From assembly GCA_963733885.1 (NCBI GenBank), contig CAVTES010000007.1:446020-510019 (forward strand): a stretch of 64,000 nt of DNA, given 5' to 3'. The notes beneath the pieces were generated by a model. It saw only the letters and a list, made by a program, of their open reading frames with translations. It was not told the origin of the DNA and did not search any database. The DNA is from JACVRW01 sp963733885. GTDB taxonomy: Bacteria > Actinomycetota > Thermoleophilia > Solirubrobacterales > Thermoleophilaceae. A program made the translations under genes and the position numbers. Below, in pieces: positions 16,165-25,165 of this stretch. Each line of letters opens with the position of its first letter. The stretch's first letter is position 1.

Positions 16165-19100
16165 TCAGGTCTCGCAGCTCAGTCGTTGGTCTGTGCCGCC
16201 CCCGCCTCTGCAGCGATCACGTTGCGAGCCGCCGTTGAGCCGGTCATTGCCCGAGCCCCCGAAGAGCTTGTCCCGGCCCGTGTCCCCGAGGAGGTGGTCG
16301 TTGCCTGAATCCCCGAAGAGGCCGTCGTTGCCGTCCTCGCCGGTCGCTTCGTCGGCACCGGCTCCGCCCTTCACCGAGTCCTTGCCTGCGCCCCCCGAGA
16401 GGTGATCGTCGCCGCGATCGCCCCAGATTCGGTCGGCACCATCGCCCCCGTCGATGTTGTCGTTGCCCGACCCACCTCGCATCCGATCGTTTCCGGCCTC
16501 GCCCTTCACGACGTCGTCACCGTCGCCGGCGTCGACCTTGTCGTCGCCTGCCCCCGCGCAGATCAGGTCGTTACCGCCCTTTCCGGAGATCTTGTCGCGG
16601 CCGCCCAGCGCGACGATGACGTCGCGTCCGTTGGTGCCGATGATCTTGTCCTTGCCCGGGGTCCCCACCTTTGTGGCCGCCGCGCCGTTGCAGGAAGGCC
16701 CGGTGGGCGGCGGGACCGCGGTGCTAACCGTGAACGTGCGGGCGGCGGGTGTCGGATCGACGTTGCCGACCGCGTCCTTCGCGCGCACCTGGATGGTGTG
16801 CTGCCCGTCGGACAGCGCGCCCGTGGTGTGCGGCGAGGAACAGGGGACCCAGCCACCACCGTCGAGGTTGCATTCCAAAGTGGAGCCGCCCTCGGTCGAC
16901 GAGAACCCGAACGTCGGCGTGTTGTCCGAGGTCGTTCCGGACGGACCGCTTGTGATCAGGGTGTCCGGTGGGGTCGCATCGACTGTGAAGGTCCGGCTGG
17001 CCGGGGTGGGGTCGGTGTTGCCGGCCCCGTCCTTGGCCCGCACTTGGATGGTGTGCTGTCCGTCCGCCAGCGCGAGGGTGGTGTGCGCTGAGCTGCACGA
17101 GACCCAGTCGACGGCGTTGTCGAGCTGGCACTCGAAGCTCGCGCCCGGCTCACCCGGCGCGTTGAACCCGAACGTCGGCGTCGAGTCGCTGGTCGGGCCG
17201 GACGGGCCACTCGTGATCACGGTGTCCGGCGGCGTCGTGTCGGTGACGGTGAACGTGCGGCTGGCGGGACTTGCGTCGACGTTCCCGGCCGCGTCCTTGG
17301 CACGGACCTGGAAGGTGTGCTCACCGTCGGTGAGCGAGGCGGTCGTGTGCGGCGAGCTGCATGAGACCCAGTCCGCTGCGTTGTCGAGCTTGCACTCGAA
17401 GGTCGCGCCCGGCTCACCCGGCGCGTTGAACTCGAACGTCGGCGTGCCGTCTGAGGTCGGGCCGGCCGGGCCGCTCGTGATCGCGGTGTCCGGCGGCGTC
17501 GTGTCGACCGTGAAGGTCCGGCTGGCCGGCGTCTGGTCGGTGTTGCCAAGACCATCCTTGGCCCTCACCTGGATCGTGTGCTGACCATCGGCCAGCGCAG
17601 CCGTGGTGTGCGGCGAGCTGCACGAGACCCAGTCCACGGCGTTGTCGAGCTTGCACTCGAAGCTCGCGCCCGGCTCGCCCGGCGCGTTGAACTCGAACGT
17701 CGGCGTGCTGTCGCTGGTCGGGCCGGACGGACCGCTCGTGATCACGGTGTCCGGCGGCGTCGTGTCGACCGTGAAGGTCCGGCTGGCCGGGACTGGTCGG
17801 CGTTGCCAAGCCCGTCCTTGGCCCGCACCTGGAACGTGTGCTGACCATCGGCCAGCGCAGCCGTGGTGTGCGGCGAGCTGCACGAGACCCAGTCCGCGGC
17901 GTTATCGAGCTTGCACTCGAAGCTCGCGCCCGGCTCGCCCGGCGCGTTGAACTCGAACGTCGGCGTCGAGTCGCTGGTCGGACCGGACGGGCCGCTCGTA
18001 ATCACCGTGTCCGGCGGCGTCGAGTCAACCGTGAAGCTGCGGCTGGCCGGGGTCGGGTCGACGTTGTTGGCCGGGTCGATCGCACGCACGTGGATCGTGT
18101 GCGCACCATCGGCCAGCACGGCGGTGGTGTGCGGCGACGAACATGGCGCCCAGTCGACGGCGTTATCGAGCCTGCACTCGAACGTCGAGCCTGGCTCTGT
18201 CGACGTGAACGTGAACGTCGGCGTGTTGTCCGAGGTCGGGCCGGACGGACCGCTTGTTATCTCCGTGTCCGGCGGCGTGGTGTCCTGGCTCGTGACGGTG
18301 AACGTTCGGCTGGCTGGGCTCGGATCGACGTTCCCGGCCGGGTCGATCGCGCGCACCTCGAATGTGTGCTGGCCGGCAGCCAGGGCGGCGGTGGTGTGCG
18401 GCGTGCTGCAGGCGACCCAGTCCCCTGTGTCGATCTTGCACTCGAACGTCGAGCCGACCTCGGTCGAGGTGAACTCGAAGGTCGGGGTGTTGTCCTCTGT
18501 AGCACCTGAGGGACCGGCGGTGATCGTGGTGTCCGGCGGGGTCAGATCCGGCGTGGCCCCTTCCCGGCAGCCCCCCACAGGAGCGGTGAACACGACGAGG
18601 TTGTCGAGGAAGACCGCCGAGTCATATATGGAGTCGCCCTGGTCGAAGATCGACAGGTAAAGCGTGTGCGTTCCCGGTGTGATCGAGGTGAACGCGCGCA
18701 ACGGTGGTGTAGCCCCGTCGTAGGTCGTGCCGGTTGCCTCCGCCTCCGACATCTCGGTTGCGCCGGTGGTGTTGATGCTGATCACGTTGCCTTGCGCGTC
18801 GAAGGCGAAGTTGTGCGGCGCGATGACCCTGTTGCTCTGGCTCGAGTCGGCCGAGAAGTCCGACACGTCCAGCTCGGCTACGAACGCATCGTTCACGCTG
18901 CTGCCGACGAACTCGGGGAATTCATCCGATAGGAACCGGAAGTCGACCGACATGCAGTTCGCGCTCGCCGGAACGTTCAGGTTCACGCTGAGCGTGACGA
19001 CGTCGTGGAAGCTGGAGCCGTGTCCCCCGTCGCCTCCGCCGTTCGACTGGCCGGTGCTGCCGCTGTGTGTTCGCCCGGTCCGCGAACGTGCTGTTACCCG

Positions 19101-20206
19101 ACGTCAGCAACGCCCAGGTCGAGCCGCTGAAGGGCAGGCCCGCGAGGCTCGAGTCGGCGATGGCCGTCGGGTTCGGGTCCTGGGCCGGGGGCAGGCCGTC
19201 GGACTGCCTCGTCGTTGTCGTCGGCTGAGTCGCAACCTGGGTCGTCCAGGTCCGTGTCCTCGTCGAAATCGTTGTCCTCGCCGTCGGAGCACTGGGGCCC
19301 CGCGTCGTCCTCCTCGCGGTTGTCCGTCGGTCCCGAGCAGCCGGGGTCCTCGTCATCGGTCAGGTCGTCGAAGTCGTTGTCGTCTCCGTCGGCACACTCC
19401 GCCGCCGCGGGAATCGGGTCGCCTTCGGAGAACTCGTCGATGTCGTCAGGCGAGCTACAGCCAAGATCCAGGCCCAGGAAGTCGATCTTGCCGTCGTCGT
19501 CGTTGTCGAATCCGTCCGAGCATTCGGCCGTGGGATTCGGGACGCCATCCTCTTCCTCGTCGTCCTGAGCTGAGTCGCAACCGGGGTCGGCCTCGGCGAA
19601 ATCGGTCAGGCCGTCGTCGTCGTTGTCGAACCCGTCGGAGCACTGTGGCCGTAGGTCGTCTTCCTCGCGGTTGTCCGAGCTGCTCGCGCAACCGGGGTCG
19701 CCGCTGGCTCCGGTGTCGATTTCGCCGTCGAAGTCGTTGTCCAAACCGTCGGAGCATTCGGGCGTCAGGGATGGCCCTTCCGAGCCTTCGTCGAGATCGG
19801 TGGCCGACTCGCAGCCGGCATCACCGTCGGCGAAGTCGGTCTTGCCGTCGAAGTCGTTGTCCTCGTCGTCCGAGCACTCCGGCGGGAAGTCCTCCTGTTC
19901 GCGGTTGTCAGTCGGCGTTCGGACAGCCCGGGTCGCCGCCGGGGCAAAGTCGGTCTTGCCGTCGTCGTCGTTGTCCTCGCCGTCCGAGCATTGAGGGGTG
20001 CTGGACGGCGCCGGTGGGATGGTCTGGAAGCTGGCGCCCGTGAGGGTTCCCGGCGCGAGCGGATCGCTGATCGCCTGCGCGATGGCGTTTGCGTCTCGAC
20101 TCGGGGTGATTGTGGCGGTGGCCGGCCCGGCGGTCGCCAGGACCGCAAACGCCGCCAATACAAGGATCATCGTGGCCAAGGGCCGCCGCACCGTCGAAGC
20201 AATCAA
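16165..20206 (-). CDS. Giant calcium-binding surface protein (several frameshifts)
   Basis: About 1,345 residues in several frames that join through shifts near 19948, 19910, 19200, 19070 and 17793. Start: TTG 20206 behind GGGAGA (ATG 20170 is an alternative), giving a signal peptide RRPLATMILVLAAFAVLATA. Order: a segment ANAIAQAISDPLAPGTLTGA; seven MopE-like repeats CSDGxDNDxDGxTDxxDxGC; then AGLPFSGSTWALLTSGNSTF and CMSVDFRFLSDEFPEF, resembling a choice-of-anchor L domain split by the repeats; seven Ig-like domains (TPPDTVITSGPSGPTSDSTP type); and about 130 residues of RTX nonapeptides (GGSGNDxLxGG). No enzyme motif or sorting signal is visible. A calcium-stabilised adhesin is the likeliest role. 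Confidence 0.75.
16970..18540 (-). repeat. Six to seven tandem ~260-base repeats coding Ig-like domains
   Basis: The start of each unit (GTGTCCGGCGGCGTCG-like on the plus strand) recurs at about 16960, 17220, 17480, 17746, 18005, 18265 and 18528, a period close to 262 bases. The four middle units are nearly identical over long stretches at the DNA level, pointing to recent duplication or gene conversion, while the outer units have diverged. The frame break near 17793 falls inside this array. Confidence 0.85.
19205..19995 (-). repeat. Seven ~115-base repeats coding MopE-like Cys/Asp calcium loops
   Basis: The plus-strand string for CSDGxDNDxDG (GTCGTTGTCxxxxCCGTCxGAGCA) recurs seven times. 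Each unit codes an acidic loop closed by two cysteines, with spacers such as DNREEDD or DEGSEG. The unit length varies (105-125 bases), so they are older than the Ig-like repeats. Confidence 0.8.
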
Positions 20207-20495
20207 GTTCTGTCTCCCGCTCGTTTACGCACCAACGGGGAGCTCGTGAACGAGGCTTTTCGATCTCATTCCTTTTCGAGACGAGGCCGATGCGATTTCG
20301 GTCCGGCACTCGCCGGCCTTCGCCGGGCGCAACAGGGGAGTGGCCAGGTCGCAGATTCGGCCGGCCCGTACTTCGCTACGGCGTGCTACGCGCGGACGCA
20401 GGCGTCGATCGGCGCGCCGACGTCGAAGGGTCCAAGTTGCAGGGACTTCTTCGGTGCGGTCGGCGACATCCTGAGCGCGGAACAGCGGCCGTCGT

Positions 20496-20876
20496 CTACC
20501 GCGGCTGCACCGCCTCGATGGCCTCCTCCTTCGTGCGGTACTCGTCCACGCGCACGATCCTGCCGTCCTTCACCCGTACTGCGTAGGTCTCCCTCGCCTC
20601 GACCGGGATGCCGCTGCTCCTGCCGCGCAGTCGCGCCGTCCACGGAACCACGACCCAGTCGCCGAGGTCGATGAAGCTCTCGAACACCATCACGTCGTCG
20701 AAGCGGTCAGCCCACACTTCGGAGATATCGGCGGCGAAGCGCCTCAGGCCGTCGGCGCCGCGATAGGTCCGTGCATTGGGCTCGTCGGCCGCCGTCCTCC
20801 ACTCGACATCGGGGTCATGTGCCTCGAGGAAGGCATCGAGATCGCCCCGGGCGAGGGCCTCGACGCTCCGGCGCAC
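20496..20876 (-). CDS. SnoaL-like/NTF2-fold protein
   Basis: 126 residues from the first usual start, GTG 20876. Motifs AFLEAHDPDVEWRTAADEPN, YRGADGLRRFAADISEVWAD and the last strand DGRIVRVDEYRTKEEAIEAV match the SnoaL-like domain (cone-shaped NTF2 fold) that occurs in very many copies in Thermoleophilia and mycobacteria, mostly of unknown function. Homologous sequence continues eight codons upstream (SARNVEIV before RRSVEALARGD) to 20900, but the codon there is CTG, where relatives have ATG. Either CTG is used or a base is wrong. Confidence 0.75.
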   Translation of the reverse strand: MRRSVEALARGDLDAFLEAHDPDVEWRTAADEPNARTYRGADGLRRFAADISEVWADRFDDVMVFESFIDLGDWVVVPWTARLRGRSSGIPVEARETYAVRVKDGRIVRVDEYRTKEEAIEAVQPR

Positions 20877-20945
20877 GATCTCAACGTTCCGCGCTGACAG
20901 GCGCCCAGTATCGCCCTTCGTCGGGGGCGCGCCAACCCGGCAGTG

Positions 20946-21140
20946 CTACCGGGTGCCGCGCGACCAGTTCTGAATGGAGACCCGCTCGTCGCGACCGGAC
21001 GCGCTGCCGGGGCCGTAGGCGCCAGGAGCGCCGCTGTAGATCTTCCCGTGGGGGTGCTCGGCGATCCCGCTGCCGCTCACCGTGTAGTAGCCGTAGATGA
21101 CGCCTACCAGCATGACGAGGCTGACGATCAGGATCTCCAT
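20946..21140 (-). CDS. Small single-pass membrane protein
   Basis: 64 residues from ATG 21140, which has AAGGAG eight bases upstream. Residues 2-21 (EILIVSLVMLVGVIYGYYTV) form one transmembrane helix with the N-terminus likely outside or as signal anchor. The rest is Gly/Ser/His-rich and polar. No family recognised. It lies between the SnoaL-like gene and the divergent GYD gene. Confidence 0.55.
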   Translation of the reverse strand: MEILIVSLVMLVGVIYGYYTVSGSGIAEHPHGKIYSGAPGAYGPGSASGRDERVSIQNWSRGTR

Positions 21141-21286
21141 GACGCTCCTTCGCTCGTTCCCACGGTGGAGCGAGCCTCTCGCGCCCGGCGGGTGCGAAGT
21201 GTGAGGTGCGTCACGCGAGCGACCTTGCCCCGCCTCTCGCACCGTGGGAGGGTTGGTTGCTCCGACCCCCACCGAGGAGGACTCGC

Positions 21287-21607
21287 ATGCCCAAGTTCAT
21301 GTTCCTGGCGTCGTACGCCCCGGAGGGCCTCAAGGGCATTCAATCCGCGGGCGGCAGCAGCCGCCGCGAGGTCATCAGCGGTCTGGCCGAGAGCATGGGC
21401 GGAACGCTCGAGTCGTTTCACTTCGCGTTCGGCCAGCGAGACGCCTACGTGATCGCCGAGCTGCCGGACAACGAGAGCGCCGCCGCCATCGCGATCACCG
21501 CAAACTCGTCCGGAGCCGTCAGCGTGGAGACCGTTGCGCTGCTCACCCCCGAGGAGGTGGACGCGGCGGCGAACCGGTCGATCGATTACACCCCGCCCGG
21601 GGCCTAG
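21287..21607 (+). CDS. GYD-domain protein
   Basis: 106 residues; GAGGAGG sits six bases before the ATG. The N-terminus MPKFMFLASYAPEGLKGIQS and the segment SFHFAFGQRDAYVIAELPDN match the GYD family (PF08734), small dimeric alpha/beta-barrel-like proteins of unknown function, named after a Gly-Tyr-Asp motif; here the motif appears as QRDAYVI. The complete domain of about 90 residues is present with a short tail (DYTPPGA). It stands alone, convergent with the phosphodiester glycosidase gene. Confidence 0.85.
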   Translation: MPKFMFLASYAPEGLKGIQSAGGSSRREVISGLAESMGGTLESFHFAFGQRDAYVIAELPDNESAAAIAITANSSGAVSVETVALLTPEEVDAAANRSIDYTPPGA

Positions 21608-21635
21608 CCGGCCGCGGCGCCGGGCACCGCGAGCG

Positions 21636-23239
21636 TCAGCGGCCGATCAGGATCGCGTCGGCGATCGGCCGCTCGCCCGTGGCATCCGATGGCCGCGTGA
21701 CCAGGCTGGGGCCGACCGTCATCCCGGTCGAGCCGCCGCCGTCGAGGTTCAGGGCGTCGCGGGCGCCCAGCGCCCTCATCACGGCCGCGCTCTCCTCGAA
21801 GCTCGCTCCCACGCTGTGGCCGGGGCGGCGGCCGTCGATCGCGACCAGGAGGACGCGGCCGCCGGCCGTCACGCCCGCCAGCGTCCGCGGGTTCCGTCGT
21901 ACGCCGAAGCGGTAGAAGAACTCCGGGATTCTCGGGCCAGTGGAAGCCCTCGGCGAAGGCGTTGATCGACGGCCTGCCGTTGTCGAGCAGGCGCGGGCCG
22001 CCGTTCACGATGTCCGTGCCCTCTCCGGCGTGCGGCGAGGTCAGGGTGGCCACCTTCGAGCCGAGCCGGGCGTGACTTCGGAGCCAGACGGCCCCGTCTC
22101 CGGTCCCGGCGAGCACGGAGCCGCCGGACGGGATGGCGCCGCCGCGCGCGTCCCTGAGCTCGACTACGCGGCCGCGCCGGTCGAGCACCGCCTCCACCCC
22201 GTCTCCGGGCTCGGTCGTCGCCGCCGAACGCCTCCGTGAACAGGATCAGCTCGCTCGCGTCCGTGCAGGTGAAGTCGTGCTTGGGCAGCTCCGTCGGCAC
22301 GTCGCCGCCTGTCCCGCCGCAGCCGCGGATCAGGCCGGGCTTCCGGTTCAGGCCGTCGATCTCCCGGACCGCCCCGTCCGAGGCCCGTGCGCGGAGTCGC
22401 GTGCGGACCGGCGCGACCTGGGCGCCGCTCTCCGTCAGCAACAGGCTGGTCCGGCCGCCCACCGACTCGCTCACCAGCTCGCCGTCGAGCATCGATACGC
22501 CGGCCAGATCGCCGGGCGTTCCGTCGGCCGAGCCGATCACGAAGTAGCCGCCGTTCAGCGAGGCGACGGCGCCGGTTCTGCCGGCCAGGCCGGAGAGGAG
22601 CTCACGCTCCGGCACGATGCCGGTGGCCAGCTCGGCGTCGAGGGCAGGACGGAAGGCCGTGCGCGACCGGCGGCTGTCCACCTCGAGCACGTGCACCACC
22701 CAGGGGCCGGTCGTAGGGCCGCCGTCCTCTCCCGTGTAGACCACCCGCGTGCCCGCGTAGCCCTCGGCGGTAAGCCGGTCGCGGAGGGTGATCGCCTCGG
22801 CTTCGGAGCCGAAGCTCCCTACCCGCACGAGCCAGCCGAGCGGTCCGCGCTGGGGATCGTCGGCGGCGCGCTCGGAGATCCGCAGGACGGTCGGGTCGTG
22901 GCCGTCGGCGCGGAGCTCCTCCGCGAGCGCGTCCGCGTCGGCGCGCCCCGCCCGAAATCCGACATCGACCGTGTACACATCGCGCGGCGACGACTCGCCG
23001 CGCACGATCCGCGTGTAGCGGACGCCGGGCGCCACCTGCTGCTCGAAGCGCTCCTCGGGGAGGCCACGCGGGCCGAGCGGAAGCGGCTCGCCGCGGGAGG
23101 GTTGGCCGCTTGCGCCCGGTGCCGCGAGCACAAGCGCGGCCGCCATCGCAACGACCGCGGCCAGGAGCCGGGCCGCGCGCCCGCCGGGCGGAGCGGACGC
23201 GCGGGTCCCGGGTCCTCGGGGGATGCGAGGGGCCAGCAC
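21636..23239 (-). CDS. Exported phosphodiester glycosidase with SPOR-like domain (two frameshifts)
   Basis: About 534 residues; frames join near 22215 and 21925. Residues 20-45 form a signal peptide. Residues 90-170 resemble a SPOR peptidoglycan-binding repeat pair (VYTVDVGFRAGRADADALAE, GWLVRVGSFGSEAEAITLRD). The C-terminal part is a NAGPA-type domain (PF09992): NGGYFVIGSADGTPGDLAGV, ILIFTEAFG-type strand and LNLDGGGSTGMTV. Family members remove GlcNAc from phosphodiester linkages or cleave related glycosyl phosphates. It starts five bases after the GH3 gene stop, so both enzymes are made together and work outside the membrane on wall glycans. Confidence 0.8.
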
Positions 23240-23244
23240 TTCAG

Positions 23245-25020
23245 TCAGTAACCGAGCCCGTGCCCGAACGGGTACAGGATCGTTCCGGGGTCGCCGGCGG
23301 CGGGGACGTCCACGGGCAGCCGGCCGCTCGGGTTCACATCGCCGAACAGCGTTCTCGCGAGCGCCCGCAGCGACACGCCGGCGTAGCTATAGGTCGCGAC
23401 GTAGGTGTCGGCGCCCGGCAGGTGGGCGATGTCATACGGGTCGCGTACCGCGGCCACGATCACCGGCTTCCCGCTCGCCACCAGCTCGGCCACCAGCCGC
23501 TGCTGGGCCGGCGAGCTCCACGCACGGTTGGTCACCACGATCACCACGTCGTTCCGGTCGGCGTCGGCGGCCGCGCGGGCGGCGGCGATCGCCGCGTCGC
23601 TGGGCGCCGCCCCCGTCTCCAGCACCTCTGCGGCCAGGCCGCGCTCGCGGACCTGCGAGCCGAGCGTCGCCGTCGTCGTCACGCCCCATCCGGTCACCAG
23701 CGCGCCTTGCCCCGCGCCGGGGCGCAAGGGCAGCACACCGGCGTCGTTCTTCACCAGCGTGACGGTCCGTTCGGTGACCTCGTCTGCGGTCTCCAGGTGG
23801 CGCCGCGTGCCCACCACCCTGTCCACCTTGTGCTCCTTCACGAACGGCTGCTTGAACAGCCCCAGCCGCTCCTTCAGGCGCAGCACTCGGTACACGGACT
23901 GCTCGATCCGGCGCTCGCTGATCTCACCCGAGCGCACCGCCTCCAGCACGGCGCGGTACGCCACGTCGAATTCCGGCGGCATCAGCATGAGATCGGCGCC
24001 GGCCTTGATCGCCTCGACGGGCACGCGGTCGTCGCCGAACATCTCCCGCACGCCCTGCATGTCCAGGGCGTCGGTAACCACCACGCCGTCGAAGTCCATC
24101 TGGCGCCGCAGCAGGTCGGTGAGGATCGGCCGGGAGAGGGTCGCGGGGCGACCCGAGTCATCCAGCGCGGGCACCACGATGTGCGCGGTCATGATCGACT
24201 CGACGCCCGCGCCGATCGCCGCCTCGAACGGCGGGAGGTCGACGCTCTCGAGCTCCTCGACGGTGTGGTCGATCACCGGCAGGCCCGTGTGCGAGTCGAC
24301 GTTGGTGTCTCCGTGGCCGGGGAAGTGCTTCGAGGTGGACGCCACGTCCTCGCGCTGGTAGCCGCGCACCTGGGCCTCCGTCAGCGAGGAGGCCAGATCC
24401 GGGTTCGACGAGAACGAGCGAACGCCGATCACCGGGTTCTCGGGATTCACGTTCACGTCCGCAACGGGCGCGAAGTTCTGGTTGATCCCCATCGCGCGGA
24501 GCTCCTCGCCCGTGACCTCGGCCGCGGACTTGGCGAGCCTCGGATCGCGCGCGGCGCCCAGCGCCATGTTGCCGGGGAACTGCGTGGCGGGCTCCGTCAC
24601 CCGCACCACCAGGCCCTGCTCCTGGTCCGTCGAGATCAGCGCTGGGATCTCAGCTCCCGACGAGGTGGCCGCTCTCTGGATCCCGTTCGACAGGGCAGCG
24701 ATCTGGCGCGGGTTCTGCACGTTGTCGGACCACGCGAAGTAGATGATCCCGCCGAGGTGGTAGCGCTCGATCAGCTCCCGGTGGCTGTCGACGCCGTACT
24801 CGGTCTGGTTGCGCGGGTCGGCCTGGTCGGCGTCCGTCCCGTAGGCGTAGGTCATGAACATCTGGCCGACCTTCTCCTCGAGGGACATCCGGTCGATCTT
24901 CCGCAGGAGCCGGTCGCCTTCGTCGCGGTCCGCTGACGCGCCGGGTGCGGTCGCCACCGCCACGGCCAGCGCGCATGCCAGGAGCAGCGCCCACGTGCGT
25001 CGAGTCCGCAGAGTCCGCAT
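23245..25020 (-). CDS. Exported GH3 beta-N-acetylhexosaminidase (NagZ-like)
   Basis: 591 residues from ATG 25020, with GGAGGAA upstream. Signal peptide at 1-30. The NagZ signature KHFPGHGDTNVDSHTGLP (about 233-250) includes the Asp-His dyad that acts as general acid, and VVVTDALDMQGV (near 318) holds the nucleophile Asp; together they set it apart from GH3 beta-glucosidases. The C-terminal 200 residues form the second GH3 domain, as in Bacillus NagZ. It would release GlcNAc from muropeptides or similar chains outside the cell. A DasR-type operator lies 31 bases upstream. Confidence 0.9.
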   Translation of the reverse strand: MRTLRTRRTWALLLACALAVAVATAPGASADRDEGDRLLRKIDRMSLEEKVGQMFMTYAYGTDADQADPRNQTEYGVDSHRELIERYHLGGIIYFAWSDNVQNPRQIAALSNGIQRAATSSGAEIPALISTDQEQGLVVRVTEPATQFPGNMALGAARDPRLAKSAAEVTGEELRAMGINQNFAPVADVNVNPENPVIGVRSFSSNPDLASSLTEAQVRGYQREDVASTSKHFPGHGDTNVDSHTGLPVIDHTVEELESVDLPPFEAAIGAGVESIMTAHIVVPALDDSGRPATLSRPILTDLLRRQMDFDGVVVTDALDMQGVREMFGDDRVPVEAIKAGADLMLMPPEFDVAYRAVLEAVRSGEISERRIEQSVYRVLRLKERLGLFKQPFVKEHKVDRVVGTRRHLETADEVTERTVTLVKNDAGVLPLRPGAGQGALVTGWGVTTTATLGSQVRERGLAAEVLETGAAPSDAAIAAARAAADADRNDVVIVVTNRAWSSPAQQRLVAELVASGKPVIVAAVRDPYDIAHLPGADTYVATYSYAGVSLRALARTLFGDVNPSGRLPVDVPAAGDPGTILYPFGHGLGY

Positions 25021-25050
25021 TCGTCGTTCCTCCCATGACCGGTCTTGAAT

Positions 25051-25066
25051 ACTGGTCTATACCAGT
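25051..25066 (-). promoter_or_regulatory. dre-like operator (DasR/NagR-type GntR site)
   Basis: ACTGGTCTATACCAGT has perfect six-base arms (ACTGGT/ACCAGT). The published DasR element of Streptomyces is close to ACTGGTCTAGACCAGT, so only one base differs. On the minus strand it contains TATAGA, a possible -10 box of the GH3 operon, so a repressor bound here would block transcription. DasR-type repressors let go when glucosamine-6-phosphate is present. No GntR gene is in the window. Confidence 0.75.
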
Positions 25067-25165
25067 TCTCTGGATTACCCGGTTCTGCCCCCGGCGAGAC
25101 ATGGGGGTGGCGAATAGGTAACTCCCCCGACGCGCCTCGGCTCGATCTCCGGCACGGTCGTTCGC

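Noticed and set aside
16165..16600. RTX repeats considered as evidence for a haemolysin-type toxin
   Set aside because: There is no toxin or enzyme domain, no acyltransferase and no type I secretion genes; it has a Sec signal and adhesin-like modules.
16454..17584. 376-residue plus-strand frame over the Ig-like repeats
   Set aside because: Antisense of the repeat array; no start signal and no family match, while the minus strand gives clear domains.
16970..18540. Regular repeats considered as a CRISPR array
   Set aside because: Units are about 260 bases, coding and in frame, with no short repeat/unique spacer pattern and no cas genes.
20207..20495. 289-base gap upstream of the giant surface protein examined for a gene or RNA
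   Set aside because: No frame with a family match, no convincing hairpin with T-run; it probably holds only the promoter of the surface protein.
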